A DNA stretch of 32,241 nt from Burkholderiales bacterium (lineage in GTDB: Bacteria; Pseudomonadota; Gammaproteobacteria; Burkholderiales; Ga0077523). Shown piece after piece: positions 10,589 through 17,003 of this stretch (positions are counted from its first letter, which is position 1; every line of letters begins with the position of its first letter). Under the pieces are notes generated by a model. It did no database searches. It saw only the letters and a list, made by a program, of their open reading frames with translations, and was not told where the DNA came from. The DNA lies in assembly GCA_019745565.1 (NCBI GenBank), contig JAIESW010000058.1, positions 1 to 32,241 on the forward strand, read 5' to 3'. The translations under genes and the position numbers were made by a program.

Positions 10589-10617
10589 AAAGAAAAGTCC
10601 CCGGTCGCCCGGGGACT
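10589..10617 (-). terminator. Rho-independent terminator before tpsB
   Basis: On the minus strand a perfect 9-bp stem (AGTCCCCGG / CCGGGGACT, 10617-10609 with 10604-10596) closes a 4-nt loop and runs straight into TTTTCTTT (10596-10589). It lies 85 nt downstream of the PstS-like gene stop, which it probably terminates. Its U-tract ends only about 22 nt before the tpsB ATG, so it also sits in any tpsB leader that starts upstream. Confidence 0.85.
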
Positions 10618-10702
10618 CGCGAGGCCGGTCGCTGACGCTGCCCGCCAGGATTGCGCGGACAGGCGATCGCGACCGGTGCATCGGTGCTGCGCGAACGCCG
10701 TA

Positions 10703-12247
10703 TCAGCGGGTGGAGCGGAACGGTGCGCAGGTGTTGGCCGACTTGGTCCAGCGGGCCGTACCGGCGTTCGCCGTGTCGAGGGCCGTGGGCACCGCGGCGG
10801 TGGTGGTGTTGCCGGCCAGACCCGGGATCGCCAGCACTGCGGTTTCGTTCGCGTTGCTGAGCGAGCGCAGGGTGGTTTCCTGCTGCGCAAGGGCGATGAA
10901 GCCGTTGATGAACGGCAGCTTCACTTGCTGGAAGGTCGCATCGGCTTCGTTGTCCTTGTTGGTCTGAAAGCTGTTCTCGAACACGAAGTCGTACGCCGCT
11001 ACCTGCGCTGCGTCGCGAGCCGGCTTGGCGCCTTGGTCGCCCGTGCCGAAACCGCCGGCGGGCTGACCGTTGATGGCGCGGAAGCTGGCCTTGGCGCCCG
11101 CTGCGGTACCAATACCCACAGCGTTGTTCTGGTTCTCGATCCCCAGGACGGCGATCGCGCCCCAGGTATTACCTGCGAAGTTCACCTGGAACCAGATGCC
11201 GCTCGGTGCCTGGAACTTGAAGTTGACACCGTCGCGTGCAGCGATCAGCGCGTTGCGCACTTCGCCGGACGTGGATGCTTCGATGACCAGCGGCCCGACG
11301 CCGACGGTAGGGTTGATGATGCGCGGATCGCCTTCCGTGCCGGCACCGCCGCCGTTGAAGGCCGTTTGCCGGTTGGGCGTCAGCGTCACGCTCTGCGCCA
11401 CGTTACCGCGGGCGCAGGGCTGATCGAGGAAGTACTGGTTCGATGCAGCCTGCGTGCCCGATCCGGGTTCACGACGAATCACGACGATGCGGTCGTTCGA
11501 GGCTGTCGTGGTGCCCGCGCCGCCCAGCGTGTTCCAGCGGGAAGCCTGACCCGTGAGGATCTGACCGATGTTGGCACGGGTGAAACCGAAGTTGGCGATC
11601 GTATCGGTGGCGACCACACCGAAGATCGGGGCGAAGCCGCGGCGGATGTCGAGCTTCAGCAACTCGGCACTGGTGAGCGCAGTGGAAACGGCGGTCGGCG
11701 CATCGGCGAGGTTGACGGAGATGCCGAACACCTGGGGCTCGAGGTCGGAGATACCGAAGTCGGGAGCGCGGTTGGCCGGGTTGGCGCCATTCAGGTCATC
11801 ACCGACTTCCGCGCAGTGGTACAGATTGGGCGTTGCTTGTGCAACGCAATCAGCCGTCGCGAAGGACAGGGTGGCGATCGGCGTGTTGCGAGCCACCGGG
11901 TTCACGCCCCAGAGCGAACCACCCTTGGCTCGGTTCACGAAGCGAACCGTCGTGCCGACCGGCAGCGTGCCGACCGCAACCTTGAGCGTGCCGCAGTAAG
12001 CGCGATAGTCCGTACCGGCGGCGACCGAACCGACAGCCTTCGAGAACACTGTCGTGAAGCCCGCGTCGAGCAGGTTGGTGAAGATGTTGCCGAGAATGTT
12101 CTGGGTTGCGGAAGCGCCGGTCAGGTTGATTTCGGCGACGGCGGCATTCGCGCACGCACCGGGAGCGTCCTGGGCAGCGGCGTAGCCGGCGGCCAGCGTC
12201 GAAACGGCGGCCGCGCAGGCCAGCGTCAGGGACTTGAACTTGAACAT
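10703..12247 (-). CDS. PstS-like periplasmic/secreted substrate-binding protein
   Basis: Protein of 514 residues starting at the ATG at 12247, chosen because an AGGAG lies 6 nt upstream and a textbook signal peptide follows (MFKFKSLTLACAAAVSTLAA, cleavage after GYAAA at 25). The open frame upstream to 12382 has neither. Elements recall phosphate-binding PstS proteins: GASATQNI near the mature N-terminus, ILTGQASRWNTLGG and IVVIRREPGSGTQAASNQYF. It is longer than PstS (about 320-350 residues). The mature chain has six cysteines, which suggests disulfides and oxidative folding in the periplasm. No pst transporter genes are nearby, so it is unlikely to be an ordinary ABC uptake component. It lies between the PEP-CTERM gene and tpsBA. 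PBP-like fold is likely; ligand and role unknown. A secreted cargo of the neighbouring machine is possible but is inference. Confidence 0.8.
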   Translation of the reverse strand: MFKFKSLTLACAAAVSTLAAGYAAAQDAPGACANAAVAEINLTGASATQNILGNIFTNLLDAGFTTVFSKAVGSVAAGTDYRAYCGTLKVAVGTLPVGTTVRFVNRAKGGSLWGVNPVARNTPIATLSFATADCVAQATPNLYHCAEVGDDLNGANPANRAPDFGISDLEPQVFGISVNLADAPTAVSTALTSAELLKLDIRRGFAPIFGVVATDTIANFGFTRANIGQILTGQASRWNTLGGAGTTTASNDRIVVIRREPGSGTQAASNQYFLDQPCARGNVAQSVTLTPNRQTAFNGGGAGTEGDPRIINPTVGVGPLVIEASTSGEVRNALIAARDGVNFKFQAPSGIWFQVNFAGNTWGAIAVLGIENQNNAVGIGTAAGAKASFRAINGQPAGGFGTGDQGAKPARDAAQVAAYDFVFENSFQTNKDNEADATFQQVKLPFINGFIALAQQETTLRSLSNANETAVLAIPGLAGNTTTAAVPTALDTANAGTARWTKSANTCAPFRSTR

Positions 12248-12253
12248 GACTAT

Positions 12254-12258
12254 CTCCT
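12254..12258 (-). promoter_or_regulatory. Shine-Dalgarno AGGAG of the PstS-like gene
   Basis: AGGAG on the minus strand, 6 nt before the ATG at 12247. It fixes that start against the in-frame codons further upstream. Confidence 0.8.
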
Positions 12259-12285
12259 GAAAGTCTTTGAACGCCGAGCGGATCG

Positions 12286-12304
12286 AGAGCCTCGAAGAGG
12301 CTCT
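12286..12304 (-). other. Stem-loop in the leader of the PstS-like gene
   Basis: Perfect 8-bp inverted repeat AGAGCCTC / GAGGCTCT around a 3-nt loop, about 40 nt upstream of the PstS-like ATG. No U-tract follows. It could be an mRNA-stabilising or regulatory leader hairpin; function is inferred. Confidence 0.45.
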
Positions 12305-12343
12305 GCGCTCTCCGCCCGGGTACTGCGTGACGAGATCCTTGGC

Positions 12344-12388
12344 CGTCCGGCGTGCCACGACCCGCGACGGCTCGTGGCACACCGGACG
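12344..12388 (-). terminator. Long stem-loop after the PEP-CTERM gene (no U-tract)
   Basis: A 17-bp stem (CGTCCGGTGTGCCACGA with its complement, one position a G-U pair in minus-strand RNA) around an 11-nt loop. It begins 20 nt after the PEP-CTERM stop at 12409. The stem is very stable but is followed by GGCCAAGG, not a U-run. It may be a 3'-end stabiliser or processing hairpin giving different levels of the PEP-CTERM and PstS-like messages. As a terminator it would be non-canonical. Confidence 0.45.
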
Positions 12389-12408
12389 ATTCCTGAGTCT
12401 GCGTTGGG

Positions 12409-13131
12409 TCAGCCGCGCTTCTTGCGACGCGCGAAGGCACCGAGACCGACCAGACCGGCAGCGAGCATCGCGTAGGTGCTCGGCTCCGGAACCGGCGCAT
12501 AGACCAGGGAGTAGGCCCCACCTGCGCCGGCCTGCAGCTTCCAGGAACCGACGATGCTGGTGGTGACGGCGCCCGTCTGGTCATCGGAGTCGAACTTGTA
12601 GAGGCTCGCGATGACATTGCCGCCGTTCGAGGCGTTGAAGGAGCTGTTGTTGCCCCAACGGAAGCCCAGGATGTTGCTGATGTGACGCGGCTCGGCTGGG
12701 TTGGTCGACACGACGGGTACACCCTCGGCACCGTTGTAGAACTCGACGCTGCCGTCGAAGCCCGCTGCCGGATCAGTCAGCTGCAGGTAGTCGGTGATGC
12801 CGATGCTGGCCGCCAGCGGATTGCCGCTCACCGTGGAATACAGATCGGGCACGCCACTGGTCGTGTTGCCGGCGAGCACCTGGAACAGACCGCTCGAAAC
12901 TTGCTGGGACGTGAAGCTGAAACCGTCGAGCGCGAAGCTGTGCGTCGCGTTCGTGTTGAAGCTGTCGAAATTGATGCTGAGATCCTTGATGTACGAGCTG
13001 TTGCCGGACAGGAAACCGAACAGGAAATCGCTGCCTCCCGAGCTGAAGGTTCTCGCGAAGTCCGCGTGGGCAACCGACGCAAAGCCGAGCGCCGCTGCCG
13101 CAATTGCCACCTTGACTGTCTTCACACGCAT
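12409..13131 (-). CDS. PEP-CTERM sorting domain protein, exosortase substrate
   Basis: Protein of 240 residues. I chose the ATG at 13131 because an AGGAG lies 8 nt upstream and a signal peptide follows (MRVKTVKVAIAAAALGFASV, cleavage after AHA at 22); the frame to 13344 upstream is Arg-rich and unsupported. The C-terminus is a full sorting signal: VPEPSTYAMLAAGLVG, a hydrophobic segment, then the basic tail ARRKKRG. In this system an exosortase recognises PEP and processes the anchor during export, usually in EPS- or biofilm-making bacteria. The middle is Ser/Asn/Gly-rich beta-type sequence (SFALDGFSF, VVSTNPAEP) without a recognised catalytic domain. No exosortase lies in the window, so processing must be encoded elsewhere. 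It is flanked by a 361-bp non-coding leader and a strong stem-loop, so it is probably its own transcription unit. Confidence 0.93.
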   Translation of the reverse strand: MRVKTVKVAIAAAALGFASVAHADFARTFSSGGSDFLFGFLSGNSSYIKDLSINFDSFNTNATHSFALDGFSFTSQQVSSGLFQVLAGNTTSGVPDLYSTVSGNPLAASIGITDYLQLTDPAAGFDGSVEFYNGAEGVPVVSTNPAEPRHISNILGFRWGNNSSFNASNGGNVIASLYKFDSDDQTGAVTTSIVGSWKLQAGAGGAYSLVYAPVPEPSTYAMLAAGLVGLGAFARRKKRG

Positions 13132-13139
13132 GCTTGAGT

Positions 13140-13144
13140 CTCCT
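13140..13144 (-). promoter_or_regulatory. Shine-Dalgarno AGGAG of the PEP-CTERM gene
   Basis: AGGAG 8 nt before the ATG at 13131. It fixes the start and rules out the longer open frame. Confidence 0.8.
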
Positions 13145-13505
13145 AAGTCTCTTGCTTCTTCGGACGGATGCGCCGCTTCGATTCCTACAGCTGCTTGACG
13201 CACCCCCACAAATCGTCGCGCCGACTTCCGCCGCTCCGACTGCAGCCACTGTGGGCCCGCCGGGTGACATGCCGACCACCGCGGCGCCCATCGCGCGTAG
13301 CCCTGAAGGGCTATTTCGAAACGCGTTCTTCGACGACACCGCAATCCGTACCGACGAGAGTCTTGTCCACCGGCGTGTCGCGGGTGTGACTCCAGGCGCG
13401 CGGACGGATGAGCCGATCAGGCCAAGGCACCGTCACGATCTCGTGCCCGATCCACCGACCGATCGGCATCGCCCCCACCGCCGGTGGCGGGCGAAGGTCA
13501 CGCCG
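13145..13505. other. Non-coding region between the PEP-CTERM gene and the twin-CX10C pseudopilin
   Basis: About 360 bp without a credible gene; plus-strand open frames here are Arg/Pro-rich shadows without ribosome sites. It should hold the PEP-CTERM promoter. A minus-strand GCTGTAGGAATCGAAG element (about 13176-13191) shares GCTGTA with the epsA leader. Small inverted repeats occur at 13298-13313 (TAGCCC / GGGCTA) and 13447-13466 (CCGATC / GATCGG). I see no convincing -35/-10 pair or -24/-12 sigma-54 site. Confidence 0.5.
13470..13493 (-). terminator. Stem-loop at the end of the secretion operon
   Basis: Begins 12 nt after the stop of the pseudopilin gene at 13506. About 11 bp of GC pairing (CGCCCGCCACCG with CGGTGGGGGCG) with one bulged base and almost no loop. 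No U-tract follows, so it is a possible weak terminator or 3' stabiliser of the long upstream operon. Confidence 0.35.
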
Positions 13506-14333
13506 TCAGGTTCTGTCGTCCGCCGCGGTCTGCGGCGTCGTGCCGTCGTAGAGCGGTGGCGGGGCCCGACCGCTGCCCGACACGCAGATATTCATGCGCT
13601 CCTTGGCTGAACCTTCGCAGCGCGCCTTGGCCTCCGGACCCGACCGCGCGACGACTTCGTTGCAGACACCCATCTCCATGGCCTGTTCGGCTTCACACTG
13701 CTCCTTGAGCCGGGCGCGTTCCTGTTCGACGATCTGCGGATCCACGGCCGTGGTGGGCGGCAGCGACGGCGAGGCGGGCGGGCCGTTGACGACCGGGTTG
13801 ACCGCCGTCCGGGGCGTACCGACGCCTGAAGTACCGGAGAAGACCCAGTCGGAATAGCTGAGTGCCTCGGCGAAGGCATCCTGATCTTCCCCGAAGCCGG
13901 ACTTGCGGAACGGCCGCTCGCGGGACAGGCTGTAGATGCCGGTGATGCGCCCCTGTGGATCGCGCTTGAGACCCCATTCGCTGCCCATCGTCATGGGGTC
14001 GACGAACACCTTGCGCAGGTGCCGGACCACGCGCCCGGATCGACGATCCTCGAGCAGATCCTGCAGCGACTTCGGGAACGTCTTCCCCGCCTCCGGCGAT
14101 CGTTCGTAGTAGCTGGTGAGCGCCTTCGAGAATTGCTCGCCGACGAAGATCAACTCGGCTTCCCGTTCGCGCTGCAGGGTGGTGTGCCAGGCCGTTCCAA
14201 CCGAAGCAAGCCCGACGCCCAGCAGGGCTATGCCGAACAGCACACCGACGTAGGTGAATCCGCTTGCGTCCGCGCGACTCGATCGCGAAGCCATGGATCG
14301 ACGGTGCAGGCCCTCGGAACGGGCAACCACCAT
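13506..14333 (-). CDS. Atypical pseudopilin lacking Glu+5, with C-terminal twin CX10C motif
   Basis: Protein of 275 residues. Its ATG at 14333 overlaps the epsA stop as TGATG, which supports this start and translational coupling; an alternative ATG at 14294 would give an 11-residue leader. A class III prepilin-type N-terminus is visible: Ser-Gly, then FTYVGVLFGIALLGVGLASV. Residue +5 after the predicted cleavage is Gly, not the near-universal Glu, as in tip-type minor pseudopilins such as GspK. A long helix (TTLQREREAELIFVGEQFSK) and a pilin-like alpha/beta part follow. The last ~80 residues are a Pro/Thr-rich linker, then C-X10-C-X14-C-X10-C, then a Pro-rich tail. It is longer than usual GspG/H proteins. 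Role is inferred as a specialised or tip subunit of the neighbouring machine. It is the last gene of that block. Confidence 0.8.
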   Translation of the reverse strand: MVVARSEGLHRRSMASRSSRADASGFTYVGVLFGIALLGVGLASVGTAWHTTLQREREAELIFVGEQFSKALTSYYERSPEAGKTFPKSLQDLLEDRRSGRVVRHLRKVFVDPMTMGSEWGLKRDPQGRITGIYSLSRERPFRKSGFGEDQDAFAEALSYSDWVFSGTSGVGTPRTAVNPVVNGPPASPSLPPTTAVDPQIVEQERARLKEQCEAEQAMEMGVCNEVVARSGPEAKARCEGSAKERMNICVSGSGRAPPPLYDGTTPQTAADDRT

Positions 14334-15109
14334 CAACCTGCCACGTTCTTGATGATCTGCAGCGAGAGTCCGCGGGCGACCGCCTGGGCGCGATTCTGGA
14401 CGTTGAGCTTCTTCAGGATCTTCTGTACGTGATTCTTCACCGTCAGCGGGCTGATGCCGAGGATGTGCCCGATCTCCTGGTTACTCTTGCCGTCACGCAC
14501 CCACTGCAGGATCTCGATCTCGCGCGCCGTGATGAGACGATCGTTCGGCACCATCTCGTACTGTTCCTGACGTTCGTTGGCGAGCATCCGCACAAACGCG
14601 CAATGGATATAGGGCGTGAGGATCTCGATCAGATAGCCCTGACGCGCCGTGAGCGGCTGCGGCAGGTTCACGAACATGAAGAACGTGCCAGGCGCACCTG
14701 TCAGCACGGGCAGGCCATGCATCGCGAAGTTGGGAAACGCATGACGGAACAATGCTGCCTCGAACCGCCGGTAGACGGCCGAATCGCGATCGCTGCCGCA
14801 TACGAGCAATGGTCTCTCGCCGCGTTCCACCCACGCGCGGATGGCCTGCACCATCAACCCGCCGTCCACGTTCAGGATGCTCTCGACATCGGGACCGGGC
14901 AACGGGTAGCTGGAGAAGTGCTCGATCACCAGGCTTCTGCGCGCGTGGTCGCCGTGAGCGCAGATGAGGACCTCATGCGGCACCAGGCTCTGCAGATGAC
15001 CCTGCGACCACAAGAAGAACTGATTACGCCGCCGGACCTCCATGGACGAATGCACGACATGCATGAACCGCTCGAGCTCGCGCGCGGTCAATGTGACGAC
15101 GTCATCCAT
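14333..15109 (-). CDS. epsA: LuxR-family transcriptional regulator, EpsA type
   Basis: From the ATG at 15109 the protein has 258 residues, the usual size of EpsA regulators of exopolysaccharide/PEP-CTERM loci. An open frame continues to an ATG at 15277 (314 residues), but the extra 56 residues are low-complexity Ser/Arg and neither start has a clear Shine-Dalgarno. The N-terminal part (VTLTARELERFMHVVHSSME, then RRRNQFFLWSQGHLQ) matches my memory of the EpsA family. The C-terminal ~65 residues are a LuxR helix-turn-helix (LITAREIEILQWVRDGKSNQ, ISPLTVKNHVQKILKKLNV). It should bind DNA and control EPS, PEP-CTERM or secretion genes. It sits inside the secretion gene block, between the ankyrin gene and the last pseudopilin, so it probably controls its own operon. 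No autoinducer-binding domain of the LuxR/TraR type is evident. Confidence 0.88.
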   Translation of the reverse strand: MDDVVTLTARELERFMHVVHSSMEVRRRNQFFLWSQGHLQSLVPHEVLICAHGDHARRSLVIEHFSSYPLPGPDVESILNVDGGLMVQAIRAWVERGERPLLVCGSDRDSAVYRRFEAALFRHAFPNFAMHGLPVLTGAPGTFFMFVNLPQPLTARQGYLIEILTPYIHCAFVRMLANERQEQYEMVPNDRLITAREIEILQWVRDGKSNQEIGHILGISPLTVKNHVQKILKKLNVQNRAQAVARGLSLQIIKNVAG

Positions 15110-15288
15110 GCTGAAGCGGGTCGCTTTAGTCCCGTTGTTGGTCGCGGCGGGCTGGGAGGCCGGCCGCTTGTCGCTGAAGGCTTCCCGTAGGGAAGACCTC
15201 GGTCCCTGAATTGACGAGTATCGGGCCCGACTGTTACAGCGCCGTGGAAAATTTGCGACAGCGTCAGCGGCCGACATCAGTCGGTGCT
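15110..15288 (-). promoter_or_regulatory. epsA leader / possible promoter region
   Basis: If epsA starts at 15109, this 179-bp stretch is its leader. It contains an AT-rich AAATTTT patch (about 15249-15255), two GCTGT direct repeats 22 nt apart (15262-15258 and 15240-15236), the palindrome CTGTAACAG (15239-15231), and a perfect hairpin CTTCCC / GGGAAG (15181-15195). These could be an operator or an internal promoter; no standard -35/-10 pair is clear. If translation starts at 15277, most of it is coding. Confidence 0.35.
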
Positions 15289-16137
15289 TCAGTCGAGCAC
15301 GTCGAGGGACAGTGCGCCGACGGTGGCCCCGGCCTTGACCAGCAACTCGGCCGATGGCCGGTCGCGCTTGTAGATGGCCCAGTACAGCGCGCTCAGACCA
15401 TCCTTGCCGGTGGCGTCGGGATCGGCACCGTGTTCCAGCAGCGTACGGACGGTCTCTGCGTGGCCGCCACGGGCGGCCAGGACCAGCGCCGGCCAGCCAT
15501 CGCGATTGCGGATCGCCGGGTCCGCACCTGCTTCGAGCAGCAGACGAGCGATCTCGGCCCTCCCCAGCAGTGCGGCGTTCAGCAACGGCGTCGCTCCGTT
15601 GTCTGCCTTCAGGTTCGGCCAGGCTCCCTTGCGCAGGAAATACTGCACCGCCCGCTTCTCGCCTCGCAGCGCCGCCAGCGCCAGCGGCGTGTTGCCTGCG
15701 CCGTCCTTGACGTTCACGTCCGCGTCACGCTCGACCAGTTCGCGCAGAGTCCCGAAATGACCTCCTTCGACGGCAGCAGTAAGCGCCAGGCTTCCATCAG
15801 CGAGACGCGCATTCGGCATCGCCCCTTCGCCAAGGAGGCGCACGACTTCGGTGGAATCGCCGGTGCGTGCCGCGGCGATCAGTCGCGGTTGTCGATCGTC
15901 CCGTACCGTGTTCTTCGACGCAAGCACGTTGTCGCTCTGCAGGCGGTGCAGTCTCGCATCGGTACTCGGGCGGCGCTCGGGAAACGAGAATCCGCCCTCC
16001 GGTACGCGCCCGGATTCGCGCGTTCCGGTCGGATCGTCCTGCGCCGCTACCGGCAGGACGAACAACACCAGCACCAGTGCACAGAACGTCCGGATTCGGG
16101 CGACGCCGCTACGACACGACGAAGATGTCCAGTTCAT
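15289..16137 (-). CDS. Exported ankyrin-repeat protein
   Basis: Protein of 282 residues starting at the ATG at 16137, preceded by GAGG about 8 nt upstream. The N-terminus is a signal peptide (IRTFCALVLVLFVLPVAAQ), so the protein should be periplasmic or exported. From about residue 85 to the end come five to six ankyrin repeats, with the typical G-TPL-AA-G---V--LL--GA pattern visible in GNTPLALAALRGEKRAVQYF, GATPLLNAALLGRAEIARLL and GWPALVLAARGGHAETVRTL. Ankyrin repeats mediate protein-protein contacts. It sits 10 bp after one pseudopilin gene and before epsA, so it probably belongs to the secretion block, perhaps as a periplasmic scaffold, chaperone or immunity-type partner. The role is inference; the fold is certain. 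Confidence 0.92.
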   Translation of the reverse strand: MNWTSSSCRSGVARIRTFCALVLVLFVLPVAAQDDPTGTRESGRVPEGGFSFPERRPSTDARLHRLQSDNVLASKNTVRDDRQPRLIAAARTGDSTEVVRLLGEGAMPNARLADGSLALTAAVEGGHFGTLRELVERDADVNVKDGAGNTPLALAALRGEKRAVQYFLRKGAWPNLKADNGATPLLNAALLGRAEIARLLLEAGADPAIRNRDGWPALVLAARGGHAETVRTLLEHGADPDATGKDGLSALYWAIYKRDRPSAELLVKAGATVGALSLDVLD

Positions 16138-16147
16138 GGGTCCGGCC

Positions 16148-16525
16148 TCAGAGTTCGGAGTACTTCCTGCCGTCCTGCGCATTGCCTTCAGCGCCGCTGC
16201 GAACGTCATAGACACCGCCACCGGTCGCTGCGGGCGGCGGCAAGGCAAGCCAGGTGAGCGGGCTCTCGGTGACCGGATCGACCGGCAGACTGCGCAGGTA
16301 GCGCTTGGTCACGAGGTCCTGCAAAGTCGGCGGATAGTTGCCGGTGTCCGCATGGAACTTGTCGATGGCATCGCGCATGGTGTTGAGGTTCTCCCGCAGC
16401 ACCGCCTCTTTCGATCGATCGACGCTCGCGAAGTACCGTGGGATCGCGAGCGTCAGCAAGGTGGCGATGACCGCCATCACCACGAGCAGCTCGATCAGCG
16501 TGAAGCCTGTGCGACGGTTCACCAT
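16148..16525 (-). CDS. Type II secretion pseudopilin (second minor subunit)
   Basis: Protein of 125 residues. The ATG at 16525 gives a short leader MVNRRTG and the canonical prepilin site G|FTLIELLVVMAVIATLL with Glu at +5; the longer frame to 16639 is a shadow. It overlaps the previous pseudopilin stop by 7 bp. After the hydrophobic helix it has a short pseudopilin domain (DAIDKFHADTGNYPPTLQDL, then SLPVDPVTESPLTW). The C-terminus VYDVRSGAEGN resembles a degenerate GspG calcium loop. The peptidase that would cleave it is not in the window. It is likely a minor pseudopilin of the hybrid machine. Confidence 0.9.
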   Translation of the reverse strand: MVNRRTGFTLIELLVVMAVIATLLTLAIPRYFASVDRSKEAVLRENLNTMRDAIDKFHADTGNYPPTLQDLVTKRYLRSLPVDPVTESPLTWLALPPPAATGGGVYDVRSGAEGNAQDGRKYSEL

Positions 16526-16992
16526 TGCCGATACGGGACACCGTTCAATCCCTTGCCGTCCGCGAGCGAGTACACATCGAACACATCCTTGCCCGAACGC
16601 GGGCTGTCCGGGGCGCTCTCGTAGGACCGCAGGCCCCACGTCTTCGCCGCGGGGGTGTCGTTGTCGCCGAAGAATGGATCGCGCGGAATCCGGCGCAGGA
16701 AATAGATCAACTTCTTCTCGGGCGTTTTCTGATCGGCGACACCCTCCGCGAGCAACTCGAGTGTCGGCGGATAGCCCGATTGGTCAGCCTTGCGTTCGAT
16801 GCGACCATCGTCGCCCGCCTTCTTGTACGCGTCGAGCGCCCCGCGGATCTGCCGCAATGCCGTGCGCAACTCGGATTCCTTCGAACGCTGCGCCGCGAGT
16901 TCACCGAGCGGCACCAGCCCGAGGGCGAGGATCGCGATGATCACGACGGTGATCATCATCTCGATCAAAGTGAACCCGCGTTGCCGTCGCAT
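16519..16992 (-). CDS. Type II secretion pseudopilin (first minor subunit, GspG-like)
   Basis: Protein of 157 residues from the ATG at 16992, 11 bp after the secretin stop. Leader MRRQRG, then the cleavage site and N-methylated helix FTLIEMMITVVIIAILALGL, with Glu+5 present. The following amphipathic stretch (ELRTALRQIRGALDAYKKAG) and the pattern YPPTLELL...RRIPRDPF are GspG-like. It carries an insertion (YKKAGDDGRIERKADQSG) and a long C-terminal loop (DVFDVYSLADGKGLNGVPY) in place of the compact calcium-binding loop. It probably assembles with the other pseudopilins in a short periplasmic fibre. Its leader shares RRQRG with the major pseudopilin at 24581-24997. Confidence 0.92.
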   Translation of the reverse strand: MRRQRGFTLIEMMITVVIIAILALGLVPLGELAAQRSKESELRTALRQIRGALDAYKKAGDDGRIERKADQSGYPPTLELLAEGVADQKTPEKKLIYFLRRIPRDPFFGDNDTPAAKTWGLRSYESAPDSPRSGKDVFDVYSLADGKGLNGVPYRQW

Positions 16993-17003
16993 CTTCGTCG
17001 CGC

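Noticed and set aside
10567..10890. N-terminal extension of the tpsB open frame
   Set aside because: Arg/Pro/Ser-rich, crosses the intrinsic terminator, and a good signal peptide begins at 10566.
10400..12475. Plus-strand open frame of 691 codons across tpsB and the PstS-like gene
   Set aside because: Runs through two genes, a terminator and several ribosome sites; no motif supports it.
13134..13610. Small plus-strand gene in the gap after the PEP-CTERM start
   Set aside because: Starts with no Shine-Dalgarno, overlaps the next gene by about 100 bp and is Arg/Pro-rich.
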